This document shows positions 17,575 through 25,596 of a stretch of DNA of 64,000 nucleotides, in pieces. The stretch is taken from NCBI GenBank assembly GCA_021741355.1, contig JAIOXZ010000016.1:22699-86698 (forward strand), written 5' to 3'. Within the stretch, counting starts at the first letter, position 1; every line of letters begins with the position of its first letter. The stretch is from Caulobacter sp. (GTDB lineage: Bacteria > Pseudomonadota > Alphaproteobacteria > Caulobacterales > Caulobacteraceae). The position numbers and the translations under genes were made by a program. The notes below the pieces were generated by a model, which did no database searches, was not told the origin of the DNA, and was given only the letters and a program-made list of their open reading frames with translations.

Positions 17575-18350
17575 TGAAGCTCGCCGGCCGCAAGGCGCTG
17601 GTCACCGGCGCCGCCCAGGGCATCGGCCTGGCTTGCGCGCAGGAGTTCGCGCGCGAAGGCGCCGACGTGGCGCTGCTCGACCGCGACGAAGCCGGCGTCC
17701 TGGCCGCGGCCGAGGCCATCGCCGCCGAGACCGGCCGCAATACGATCGGCATCGCCTGCGACGTCGCCGACGCGGACGCCGCCCGCGCCGCCGTGGCCCG
17801 GGCCGGCGAGGCGCTGGGCGTCATCGACGTGCTGGTCAACAACGCCGGCATCCTGCGGCCCGGCGATATCCTGACCACCACGCTCGAGGATTTCGATGCG
17901 GTGATGGCGGTGAACGTCCGCGCGGTGTTCGTTATCGGCCAGGCGGTCGCCCGGGCGCTGGTGGCGTCCGGGCAGCCCGGCGTGATCATCAACATGAGTT
18001 CGGTCAACGCCGTGCTCGCGATCCCCGGACAGGTCCCCTACGTGACCTCCAAGGGCGCGATCAACCAGCTGACCAAGACCATGGCGCTGGGTCTCGCCGA
18101 ACATGGCGTCCGCGTGAACGCCATCGGCCCGGGCACCATCGCCACCGAGATTCTCAAGGGCGTGTTCAAAGACGAGGCCGCCAAACGCGGCGTGCTGGCC
18201 CGCACCCCGCTGAAGCGCATCGGCGAGCCGCGCGAGATCGGCCGCGTCGCCGTTTTCCTCGCCAGCGACGACGCCAGCTACATGACCGGCCAGACAATCT
18301 ACCCCGACGGCGGCCGTCTGGCGCTGAACTACACGGTGCCGGTGGATTGA
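17574..18350 (+). CDS. SDR family NAD(P)-dependent oxidoreductase
   Basis: A 258-residue classical short-chain dehydrogenase. The cofactor motif is VTGAAQGIGLACA near residue 10, with NNAG near 85, a catalytic Ser in INMSSVNAV, and YVTSKGA as the YxxxK motif. The Asp in ALLDRDEAG after the second strand suggests NAD preference. The start is the ATG at 17574, overlapping the VOC stop; a longer in-frame extension overlaps two other genes and is rejected. It is the third gene of the kynU operon. The substrate is not evident; 3-oxoacyl and hydroxy-acid dehydrogenases look alike here. Confidence 0.9.
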   Translation: MKLAGRKALVTGAAQGIGLACAQEFAREGADVALLDRDEAGVLAAAEAIAAETGRNTIGIACDVADADAARAAVARAGEALGVIDVLVNNAGILRPGDILTTTLEDFDAVMAVNVRAVFVIGQAVARALVASGQPGVIINMSSVNAVLAIPGQVPYVTSKGAINQLTKTMALGLAEHGVRVNAIGPGTIATEILKGVFKDEAAKRGVLARTPLKRIGEPREIGRVAVFLASDDASYMTGQTIYPDGGRLALNYTVPVD

Positions 18351-18442
18351 TCGCGCCAGCCTCGATTTCCGTATGGAGGCGGGCCGTCGAAGAATGCGAG
18401 TTGATTGAGGAGAAAAAGCAAGCTTAGTATTGTAATCCGCGC

Positions 18443-18844
18443 ATGCGCGATTTGGATTTTAATTCAGCCATGACGCTCCTGGCATCGGCCTGTCAAGAAG
18501 TTGAACACAAGTTCAAGCTGAGGTGCGTTTCCACAGAATATGAAATCCTGCTTCTACTTTACGAGCTAGAGATGGCCTCGCCCAGCGACCTCATGCCACT
18601 TCAGCACGGTTCAAGCAGCACCTTCTATCGCTGCATCGATGACCTCCACCAGAAGGGGCTATTGCGCGTAGAGCGCGACTCCCACGACCGACGTCATTCG
18701 CAATACTCACTGACAGACTTCGCGCGAGCCGTCCTCGACGAGAAGTGGCACAAGATCCAGTCTTGGACACATGAGCGGCCTGCGGGCGCCTTCGCGGAGG
18801 CGGCCGAAATTGGCAAGGCCGCCGGATCGGACGATCCAGCCTGA
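18443..18844 (+). CDS. MarR-like winged-helix regulator
   Basis: A 133-residue protein with a winged helix: a helical start, then SPSDLMPLQHGSSSTFYRCI as the helix-turn-helix and a wing around LRVERDSHDRRHSQYSLT, the DxRxxxxxLT signature of MarR proteins. The C-terminal helix is short and the last 25 residues are Ala-rich. The gene is less GC-rich than its neighbours, mainly in its first 200 bases, which hints at transfer. It follows the kynU operon by 92 bases and may regulate it, but no operator was identified. A strong hairpin lies just after its stop. Confidence 0.8.
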   Translation: MRDLDFNSAMTLLASACQEVEHKFKLRCVSTEYEILLLLYELEMASPSDLMPLQHGSSSTFYRCIDDLHQKGLLRVERDSHDRRHSQYSLTDFARAVLDEKWHKIQSWTHERPAGAFAEAAEIGKAAGSDDPA

Positions 18845-18848
18845 ATGC

Positions 18849-18879
18849 GGAGGGGGCCGGCGCTTCCGCCGCCCCCTCC
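18849..18879 (+). terminator. Hairpin terminator after the MarR-like gene
   Basis: GGAGGGGG pairs with CCCCCTCC and CGGCG with CGCCG around a CTTC loop, starting four bases after the stop. The following TGGTCTTCATTTC is only moderately T-rich, so termination strength is uncertain. Confidence 0.5.
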
Positions 18880-18919
18880 TGGTCTTCATTTCGGCGCGGC
18901 GCGAAGGCGCCCGGTGCGC

Positions 18920-19549
18920 CTAGCCGGGGCGTCGGATGGTCGGGCCGAGGCGTTCGATCACCTGACGGGCGTTGAACACGCCCCTCTCGCCTTGCGGCAT
19001 GGGGTCACGGCCCATCACGATCTCTGCGGTGGCTTCGAAATGCTCCACCGTCTGCATATCGATCCTCGAGGTCCAGAACGGGTCGACGCCCCAAGGGTAC
19101 CAGGCCTGCCAGCCGGTCCCGCGGCCGTAGTAGCGCCAGGACGGGCGCCAGTAGGGATACTCCGGGCCGTACCAAGGGATGTAGAGGGGATCCGGAACGA
19201 GTTCGCGCCGGATCTCGCGTTCCGTTTCGCGTTCGACCACCCGGAACCAGTCGTAGCCCTGCTGCAGGGTCAGCTCGGCCGAGCGGTAGAGCAGGTAGCC
19301 TTCAACCTTGTCGCGGGTCGTGAATTCATCGCCGGCGAAGGTGACGCGGTAGCGGTCGGGAGCCAGCGGCCTCTCCGAGTAGCCCTCTGAACCATGCACG
19401 CCGAGTTCGGCAGGGTGATAGGGGGCGTCGACCGTGGCGCAACCGGCCATGAACATGACCGCCCCGGTGCAGATGGTCGCGCCGATGAGCCGCCTTGCGC
19501 TGGAAGCTGCTCCGGCCGTCCGTTGAATCATTGATTTGGCGTGGTTCAT
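18920..19549 (-). CDS. CC0125/CC1285-family lipoprotein
   Basis: A 209-residue exported protein. A long N-region leads to a hydrophobic stretch and the lipobox MAGC near residue 36. The mature part has APDRYRVTFAGDEFTTRDKVEGYLLYR, a segment shared by lipoproteins of this type in Caulobacter: they share a helix that carries LTLQQGYDWFRVVERE. A Tyr/Trp/Pro-rich middle region precedes a C-terminal strand region with FEATAEIVMGRDPMPQG. The function is unknown; surface or periplasmic anchoring is likely. A perfect FNR/FixK box lies at 19611-19624, about 68 bases upstream of the start, suggesting induction by low oxygen. Confidence 0.85.
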   Translation of the reverse strand: MNHAKSMIQRTAGAASSARRLIGATICTGAVMFMAGCATVDAPYHPAELGVHGSEGYSERPLAPDRYRVTFAGDEFTTRDKVEGYLLYRSAELTLQQGYDWFRVVERETEREIRRELVPDPLYIPWYGPEYPYWRPSWRYYGRGTGWQAWYPWGVDPFWTSRIDMQTVEHFEATAEIVMGRDPMPQGERGVFNARQVIERLGPTIRRPG

Positions 19550-19610
19550 GGCATGTCTCCGGTTTCAGTATTCCGTCTGCCAGTTTGACGCCATTTTGGA
19601 CAAATGCGTA

Positions 19611-19624
19611 TTGATAGAGATCAA
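19611..19624 (-). promoter_or_regulatory. Perfect FNR/FixK box
   Basis: TTGAT-AGAG-ATCAA matches the FNR/FixK consensus TTGAT-N4-ATCAA in all ten positions. If it acts at -41.5, transcription starts near 19576 and leaves a leader of about 27 bases for the lipoprotein gene. No other gene lies within 150 bases. Confidence 0.65.
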
Positions 19625-19644
19625 GCTAAGGCGTCGCCCGCTAT

Positions 19645-19655
19645 ATTGTCACAAT
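19645..19655. promoter_or_regulatory. Short palindrome ATTGT-C-ACAAT
   Basis: A perfect 11-base palindrome lies 21 bases beyond the FNR box, in the AT-rich gap upstream of the lipoprotein gene. It could be a second operator. The rest of the gap from 19656 to 19818 shows no gene. Confidence 0.3.
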
Positions 19656-19819
19656 AATGGCCGTCTTGATGCGGTCATAACGCCAAATGAAAACTCACGA
19701 AAACGGTAAACTATGGTCTCTTGGCTTTTGTTTGCTCTTCCTGGGGGCGGAAGCAGCGGATGTTCCAGGTTAACGTCGTCGACCTTTGGTCGGGCGTCAT
19801 CTATGGGCGACGCGCAGTG

Positions 19820-19847
19820 AAAAGGGGCCGGCATCGCTGCCGGCCCC
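19820..19847 (-). terminator. Terminator of the autotransporter gene
   Basis: GGGGCCGGCA and TGCCGGCCCC (19824-19847) form a perfect 10-base stem with a 4-base loop. On the minus strand it is followed by TTTT. It lies 28 bases after the autotransporter stop codon. Confidence 0.8.
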
Positions 19848-19875
19848 TTCCACGCTGCAGGTCTCCAGTCCGGGG

Positions 19876-22800
19876 CTATCGGGCGCCGCCGCCGAACTTG
19901 ATGGTGATGCTGCCGTAGACGGCCTGGTCGTTGATTCCGTCACCGAACCGACCCGAATAGCCGATCTTGCCGGCCACCCGGTCCGTGAACGCGCCGGCCA
20001 GACTGGCGCCGGCCAGCAGCGAGCCGCGGTCGGCAGCCGGAGACTGGACAGTGAACGCGCTGCCCGCCGGAGCGTCGGCGAACCGGGCGGTCACGTCGAA
20101 CGCCGAGTCTCCCAGGTCGCTACGGTAGGCGATCCGCGCCTCGGGAATGATCGGGCCCATGCGGCCCGTCCACTTCAGGCCGGCCAGCAGCGAGGCCTGA
20201 GACACCGACTGACCGGAATAGGCCAGGTTGGCGCCAGGCACGCCCGTCTCGGTAAAGGCGTCCAGCTCGGTGTCGGCATAGTCCAGCGCGATGAACGGCG
20301 TCAGCCATGTGCCGCGGACCTGGAAGCGGGCGCCGGCTTCGGCGTAGAGCGCGAGGGTGCCGGTTTCCGGCTTGCCCGCCGCGGTTCCGGCCGTGCTCAG
20401 GATGCTGATCGACCGGACGCTGGAGCCGCTCAGCTGCGTGAAGCTGCCGAGGCCGCGCACATAGAAGTCGCCGGTGTCATAGGACGCCCGCAAGCCGAGC
20501 AGCCAGCCATCAGCCTCGATCCTGCCGTCCTGGCGGTCGAAGTCGACTTCCAGGTCACGGTAGCCGACGTAGCCGCCGACCGTCGCGTTGCCCGTCACGT
20601 AGTCCACGCCGACGACCGCGTAGGGCTGCCTGGCTTCGGAGCCTGGGGCGTTAGTGTCGCTGTCGAGGTCGGCGCTGCTCTGGCCGGCGACCATCCACAG
20701 CCGTGGGCCGGTCTCGGGCTTGCGGCAGCCCTCGATTCCACCGGGGCTTGTCAGGCAGTCCGACTGGTCGGCGATGACCGTGTTCAGCTGCTGGCTGCCG
20801 TTGCGAAGGGACTGGAGATAGCCCGCCGTCTGGGCGCCCGTCAGCTGCTCAAGGGCGACGGGATAGTCCGTGGCGTCCAGCAGGAACAGGTTGGCCAGCA
20901 GTCCGGCGAACGGTCCGGTCAGGCTCGGGTCGTAGACGGCCTCGATGCCGCCCCCGACCGCGCCCTGGTTGCCGGTCAGGCCCGAAACCGCGCCGAACCC
21001 GACCCGGGTGATCGTCAGATCGACATTTGCGCCGCTGTCATAGACGGCCACCGGGACCAGCAGCGGCGTGCCGGTGCTGGTGACCACGCTGCTGAATGTG
21101 CCGATGAGCGTGTTCGCGTCGATGATGTTATCGAAGCTGTAGAAGTCCCCGTACAGGCCGTTCGGCGACGACAGGTTGAGCTGAAGCGCGCCGGACAGCG
21201 TGACCGTGTTGGCCGCGATCACCTGGATCGGTATCGGGGCCGCGAGGGCGCGGATGCCGCTGTTGACGATGGCCGACCCGCCGGACGAAAGCGGCATGTC
21301 GAGCACAAGTGTGCCGCCCGAGGCCACGGTGAAGGTGTTCAGGTAGCCGCCCGCCGGGCCGTCATAGGATGGATTGGCGATGCGCGGATCCATCAGGGAC
21401 AGAGCGCCGCCGCTGGCGATCGTCAGCGAACCCTCGAAATCTCCATCAGGGTTGATCAGGCCGTCGAGATACGTCGTACCGCCCGCAATGGTGATGCTGT
21501 CGTCAGCCGAGATGTCGATGTTGCCATAGACAGTGCTCGAACCGAGGAAGCGGATGTCGACGGCATTGGGCGCCTGGGTCGTGTCGATAGCCAGACCATG
21601 GGTCCAGGTCAGGCCGCCGTCAGCGCTCTCGCGGGCGATGATCGAGCCGCCGTTGTTGATGATGGTGAAGACCGCGCCGTCAGGAGCGATGATCGGCGAG
21701 TCGGGGAAGTCGCGGACCAGGATGCCGGTCGCCGAGGCGTCGCCCACGTTGGTCCGGGCCGAAACGGTGATGGCGCCGGTGTTGGTGAGGGTGGCGGTGT
21801 TGACCGACGACATGAAGTCCATGCCCACCGCGGTGGCGCCGAGCGGCAGGTCGACCACCTCGGCGATCATCATCTCCGGTCCGGAGGTCTCCGCGCCGCT
21901 GGCGCTGGCGGTGACCGTCAGCGTGCCGCTGTTGAGCACCGTGCCGGAAAGAGAGTTGGTCGCCTCTTCCTCCCAGACGACCGGACCTTCCTCGCCTCCG
22001 CCGTTGCCGCCGTTGCTCGGGCCGCCGTGTCCCTCCGTGCCGCCGTGACCGCCGCCTTCCTCGCCCTCGACGATCGCGGTCGGGTCGAACGTTCCGTAGA
22101 AGCCCATGCCCAGGGCGCCGGCGCTGGCCGGCCCGGCAGCCTGGGAGTCAGCCTGAACGACGAAGGTCCCGCTGTTGGCCACGCCCAGGGAGAGCGGCTC
22201 GCCGAACGCGGTGTAGCCGATCGCGCCGGACAAGGCCGTCCCGGTGTCTTCGCCGAACACGCCCGCGCTCGAGCTCACGGTGAAGGCGCTGGTATTGCTG
22301 AAGTTGGCCTGGGCGGTATTGCCCACCACTTCCTGTTCAACGCCGACAGCCCCGGCTTCGGCGTCGCCGGATAGACCGGTGGCGGAGGCGGTGCTGCTCG
22401 CCAGGAAGCTACCGGCGTTGGTGAAGCTGGCGCTGGCCGCGCCGGTGGTGGTGGATTGCTGGAGCACGGCAGAGTCGAGCAACGAGCCGGCATAGACCAG
22501 ATCACCGGTGGCCGAAGCCGATCCGATGACATTCAGGACGCCAGTCGCGCTGTTCGTGAACGCGACGGCGGCCGTGCGGTTTTCGATCTGCGGGGAGCCC
22601 TCGGCCTCCGCGATCTGCAGGACGGCGGCCTCGATCGTGGCGTTGGCCTCGGCCCGGGCGCCTTCGCCGCTGGCGGTGGCGGAGCTCGTCGCGCCGACAT
22701 CGAAGCGGCCGCTATTGGTCGCCGTCGCGTTGGAAATCCCGCCGTCCTGACCGTTGGACTGCGCCTTGGTGACCAGCAGGCTGCTGGCGATCGCGTTGGC

Positions 22801-23796
22801 CGAGGCGGCCGTTGCGCCGTTGGCGATCGACGTGGAGGTGGCCGTAATCCTGCCGGCCGCCGCGTTGGTGAAGGTCACGGTCGACGTGTCGTCGCCCGAT
22901 CCATTGGTCGAGGTGCGGATATGGAAGAGGCCGTGTTCGCCGCTGCCCAGGGTGGACTCGGATGTGGCGGCGCCTGCGCTCGAGGTCGCCGTGGCGCTGG
23001 CGCCGGCTGTCAGAATCCCGCTGTTGGCGAAGACGGTGCTGGTGATTCCGTCACCGCCGCCGTTGGCCTGGGCCCGCATGAAGACCGCTTCGCCGGCCGT
23101 GGCGCTCGCAAGCGCGTCTCCGGCCGCGCTGGCCGTGGCCGCGCCGTTGAACAGGATGGTCCCGCTGTTGGTGATCGATGTGGCGCCGGAGCCGCCCACG
23201 GCGCCTTCGACCGTGGCCTCCTGATGCAGGCCGCCGGTGGCGTTGGCCGTGGCTCTGGCGGCCACGTCGCCGGGGAAGTCGGTGCCGGTCGCATTGGCGT
23301 AGGCGCCGAGGTCGAGCAGCCCCGTGTTCACCAGCGAGGCGGACACATTCGCGCCGGGCGCCGTCGCGATCTGGGTCACGGCGTCGGTCAGCTGGGCGTT
23401 GGCGATCGCGTGACCTTCGGCATTGTTCGCTGTGGCCAGCGCCTTGATCGACACCGCTCCGGCGTTGCTGATCGAGATCACGGCGTCGACGCCGCCGGGG
23501 GCTGCGGCCGGCACGGCCAGCGCCACCGCGCCGGCGGGCGCGGCGTCTACAACCTCTCCGATGCTCAGACGCTGGACGATCGTGCCGTTGGCGGTGGAGG
23601 CGACGACCGCGGTCGCGGCGGGCGCGCCCGTGTCGGTGACGCCCTGATTGAGCGTTTGGTCGGCGGTCACGACGAAGACCGGCTCGACGTCCAGGCCGGG
23701 ATTGACGACGGCCTGGGCAAGGGCCGGCGAGGCGACGATCAGGGCAAGCGCGGACACGCTGGCGGAAAGGCGCTGGTGTCGTGAGGAATTGGCCAT
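19876..23796 (-). CDS. Autotransporter with Ala/Thr-rich repeat passenger
   Basis: A 1306-residue type V secretion protein. The ATG at 23796 has AAGGAA eight bases upstream and gives a clean signal peptide ending SPALAQA; a longer frame exists but lacks this. Residues 30-640 are a passenger of irregular repeats, each about 50-60 residues, alternating FTNSG-type turns with Ala-rich strands such as ATATSSAGAATSES. A Gly/His/Glu-rich linker (around GGGHGGTEGHGGPSNGG) follows, then a strand-rich stalk. The last 270 residues form the outer-membrane barrel, with VGVDYVTGNATVGGYVGYR and a C-terminal YGSITIKFGGGAR. No protease motif is seen. A role in adhesion or aggregation is plausible but unproven. 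A terminator follows. Confidence 0.9.
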   Translation of the reverse strand: MANSSRHQRLSASVSALALIVASPALAQAVVNPGLDVEPVFVVTADQTLNQGVTDTGAPAATAVVASTANGTIVQRLSIGEVVDAAPAGAVALAVPAAAPGGVDAVISISNAGAVSIKALATANNAEGHAIANAQLTDAVTQIATAPGANVSASLVNTGLLDLGAYANATGTDFPGDVAARATANATGGLHQEATVEGAVGGSGATSITNSGTILFNGAATASAAGDALASATAGEAVFMRAQANGGGDGITSTVFANSGILTAGASATATSSAGAATSESTLGSGEHGLFHIRTSTNGSGDDTSTVTFTNAAAGRITATSTSIANGATAASANAIASSLLVTKAQSNGQDGGISNATATNSGRFDVGATSSATASGEGARAEANATIEAAVLQIAEAEGSPQIENRTAAVAFTNSATGVLNVIGSASATGDLVYAGSLLDSAVLQQSTTTGAASASFTNAGSFLASSTASATGLSGDAEAGAVGVEQEVVGNTAQANFSNTSAFTVSSSAGVFGEDTGTALSGAIGYTAFGEPLSLGVANSGTFVVQADSQAAGPASAGALGMGFYGTFDPTAIVEGEEGGGHGGTEGHGGPSNGGNGGGEEGPVVWEEEATNSLSGTVLNSGTLTVTASASGAETSGPEMMIAEVVDLPLGATAVGMDFMSSVNTATLTNTGAITVSARTNVGDASATGILVRDFPDSPIIAPDGAVFTIINNGGSIIARESADGGLTWTHGLAIDTTQAPNAVDIRFLGSSTVYGNIDISADDSITIAGGTTYLDGLINPDGDFEGSLTIASGGALSLMDPRIANPSYDGPAGGYLNTFTVASGGTLVLDMPLSSGGSAIVNSGIRALAAPIPIQVIAANTVTLSGALQLNLSSPNGLYGDFYSFDNIIDANTLIGTFSSVVTSTGTPLLVPVAVYDSGANVDLTITRVGFGAVSGLTGNQGAVGGGIEAVYDPSLTGPFAGLLANLFLLDATDYPVALEQLTGAQTAGYLQSLRNGSQQLNTVIADQSDCLTSPGGIEGCRKPETGPRLWMVAGQSSADLDSDTNAPGSEARQPYAVVGVDYVTGNATVGGYVGYRDLEVDFDRQDGRIEADGWLLGLRASYDTGDFYVRGLGSFTQLSGSSVRSISILSTAGTAAGKPETGTLALYAEAGARFQVRGTWLTPFIALDYADTELDAFTETGVPGANLAYSGQSVSQASLLAGLKWTGRMGPIIPEARIAYRSDLGDSAFDVTARFADAPAGSAFTVQSPAADRGSLLAGASLAGAFTDRVAGKIGYSGRFGDGINDQAVYGSITIKFGGGAR

Positions 23797-24071
23797 CGTA
23801 AGTGTTCCTTCTCTGTGTTTCCGTGACAGCAGTTCGCCGTCGGCTGGGGCCGGATGCGCCATGTGTTGGCTGACGGCTTCACAGATCGGGGGATCTCGGT
23901 TTGGACCCGTTGACGCATGTCAACGGCTCCGAATTTGGGAGTAATGCTCCGTACACGGCCGGGCCGGCGCCAGAACCTGCCGGATCTAATGTTGCCGTTT
24001 GGCTGGCATCAGCTGTTCTCTGCGCTTCGGCGCGGGGCGACTTCCCTTGCTCTCCATTTGTGGGAGCGCGC

Positions 24072-24647
24072 TCAGGACGTCGGCCGCACCGCCAGCGGCA
24101 GGTCGCCGAACAGGGCGGGGGTCTCGCCGACCTTCGCGCCCTCGATCTGCAGCATCTTCAGTTTGGTCTCGACCCCGCCGGGCGCCGAGAATCCGCCCGG
24201 CTTGCCGTTGGCCGCCAGCACCCGGTGGCAGGGCATGATGATCGGGAAGGGGTTGCGGCCCATGGCCTCGCCGACGGCGCGGGCGGCCTCGCGCGGCGCA
24301 CCCAGGCGGGCGGCGACCTCGCCGTAGGTCAGGGTCTCGCCGGGCGGGATGGCGCGCACGGCCTCATAGACACGCTGGTGAAACGGCGGTGTGGCGGTCA
24401 TGTCGAGCCGTACGTCCCGCAGGTCGCGCTTTTCGCCGGCCAGCAGCGCGACGACCCCGTCGCGGGCGGCGATGATTTCCGGCGGCGGCGGGGCCTCCGT
24501 CGCGTCGGGGTAGCGCCGCGCGATCCTGGCGCGCAGGGCCGCCGTGTCCCGCTCCGGCAGGAACGCCCCGACCACGCCATCCGCCCGCCAGACCAGCGCG
24601 CAGGCGCCGATGGCGGTGTCGAACACGGTGAAGGCGGGCGCGGTCAT
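24072..24647 (-). CDS. ogt: Methylated-DNA--protein-cysteine methyltransferase
   Basis: A 191-residue O6-alkylguanine DNA repair protein that accepts the alkyl group on its own Cys and is then spent. The active site is IIMPCHRVLAANG, with the helix-turn-helix before it (TLTYGEVAARLGAP) and the Asn hinge position nearby (GRNPFPI). The N-terminal domain is short and lacks the Ada metal-binding Cys cluster, so it is the stand-alone Ogt type. The ATG at 24647 is chosen because the longer reading frame runs back through another gene with no domain homology. It is a single-gene unit convergent with nothing on the left. Confidence 0.93.
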   Translation of the reverse strand: MTAPAFTVFDTAIGACALVWRADGVVGAFLPERDTAALRARIARRYPDATEAPPPPEIIAARDGVVALLAGEKRDLRDVRLDMTATPPFHQRVYEAVRAIPPGETLTYGEVAARLGAPREAARAVGEAMGRNPFPIIMPCHRVLAANGKPGGFSAPGGVETKLKMLQIEGAKVGETPALFGDLPLAVRPTS

Positions 24648-24777
24648 GACCGGGCGAGGGTGGCGCCGCCCGCGCCAAAGGCCAAGCGGCGGCAAGCGTG
24701 TTTTGGGATTGTCGCCGGAACCTGCCATGACAGGACTCGCCCGTCGTCCTGGGCCTGAAGCGCCGCCGGGGGCCGCG

Positions 24778-24948
24778 ATGAAACCGCCGATCAAGAGATT
24801 CTCCGACCTCAAGGCGCCGCCGCCGCCGCCCGGGACCTTCGCCCCGCCGACTCCCAAGGTCTCGCGCCGCAAGCCCGGCAAGGTGCTGACCCCCGCCGAG
24901 AAGGCGGCCTTCCTGGCCTCGCGGCCGGACCTCAAGCCGAAGGACTGA
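24778..24948 (+). CDS. Small Pro/Lys-rich protein
   Basis: A 56-residue basic, proline-rich protein beginning MKPPIKRFSDLKAPPPPPG and ending AAFLASRPDLKPKD. It is divergent from ogt. Proline runs and a Lys/Arg-rich middle suggest a disordered protein with a short C-terminal helix. Codon use is typical of the surrounding genome, with G or C at most third positions. I do not recognise the family, and a chance frame cannot be excluded at this length. Confidence 0.5.
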   Translation: MKPPIKRFSDLKAPPPPPGTFAPPTPKVSRRKPGKVLTPAEKAAFLASRPDLKPKD

Positions 24949-25016
24949 CGGCTGCGCGCCGATTGACGCCGTCCAGCCCCGGCCTACCTCGCGAGTGACA
25001 ACCGCAGCGAGGCTTC

Positions 25017-25229
25017 ATGAGCGTTCCCAAGGCCTGGTCAGACGCCACCCGCACGACCGCCCTGGCCCTGATCGGTCAGTACGGTGAGGACGCCGAAGTC
25101 ATGGCGGTCATGCGCGCCGCCGAACTGGCCGCGCTGGGCGACGTCGCGGGCCTGGCGCAGTGGGACGACATCATCGCCTGCATCCTCGCAATCGAGGCGG
25201 GCGACGCGGCGGCGCGGCCGCTGCAGTAG
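25017..25229 (+). CDS. Small helical protein, function unknown
   Basis: A 70-residue acidic protein predicted to be almost all helix: two or three amphipathic helices (TTALALIGQYGEDAEVMAVM and AELAALGDVAGLAQWDDI). No signal, membrane or metal motif is present. The ATG follows a GAGG-like site by about seven bases. It lies just before the oppositely oriented tRNA-Asn. The regular helical pattern makes a real gene likelier than chance. Confidence 0.6.
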   Translation: MSVPKAWSDATRTTALALIGQYGEDAEVMAVMRAAELAALGDVAGLAQWDDIIACILAIEAGDAAARPLQ

Positions 25230-25255
25230 GGATCGGGGGGAGGGCCCCTGGAAGA

Positions 25256-25330
25256 TGGCTCCGCGGGTAGGATTCGAACCTACGACCAGCCGATTAACAG
25301 TCGGCTGCTCTACCACTGAGCTACCGCGGA
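25256..25330 (-). tRNA. tRNA-Asn (GTT)
   Basis: A complete cloverleaf on the minus strand, 75 bases including the encoded CCA. The acceptor stem is TCCGCGG with CCGCGGA, the D-arm holds AGCTCAGTGGTAGAGC, the anticodon loop CTGTTAA gives GTT, and the T-arm has GGTTCGAATCC. Confidence 0.97.
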
Positions 25331-25356
25331 TCACGCATCTCAGGAAGAGCGGGGGC

Positions 25357-25383
25357 TATAGCTTTGGCCGGCAGGGCGCGCAA
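25357..25383 (-). promoter_or_regulatory. Promoter of tRNA-Asn
   Basis: On the minus strand TTGCGC (25383-25378) and GCTATA (25362-25357) are 15 bases apart, matching the Caulobacter housekeeping pattern. Transcription would begin about 20 bases before the mature tRNA. Confidence 0.5.
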
Positions 25384-25408
25384 GCGCCTTGCATCCGCAG
25401 CGGGCGCG

Positions 25409-25437
25409 AAAAAAAGCCCGGCGGGTGAGGCCGGGCT
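25409..25437 (-). terminator. Strong intrinsic terminator with no assigned gene
   Basis: An 8-base perfect stem (AGCCCGGC and GCCGGGCT, loop of seven) is followed on the minus strand by seven T residues at 25415-25409. No minus-strand gene is recognised immediately upstream. It may end a small RNA from the 25438-25530 region. Confidence 0.7.
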
Positions 25438-25532
25438 GTTCAAAGTCGGTGATGGTGGGGTGCCTTCATGGAAGACAACGCAAGGGTGCGCCCGCATGGT
25501 GAATCGAAGGTTAACGGCGTTGGGGCCGCGAT

Positions 25533-25546
25533 TTGACCCGGATCAA
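25533..25546 (+). promoter_or_regulatory. FNR/FixK-type box upstream of the cytochrome gene
   Basis: TTGAC-CCGG-ATCAA matches TTGAT-N4-ATCAA at nine of ten positions. A site at -41.5 would put the start of transcription near 25581, which favours the ATG at 25597 over the one at 25558. Confidence 0.6.
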
Positions 25547-25596
25547 GGCGCGTCGCCATGACGCGGTGGAATCTGCGGACTTGGCAGGACTCCGTC

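Noticed and set aside
19786..23784. Two long plus-strand frames opposite the autotransporter gene
   Set aside because: Antisense to the repeat passenger and composed of Arg/Gly/Ala/Val without domains; explained by codon bias.
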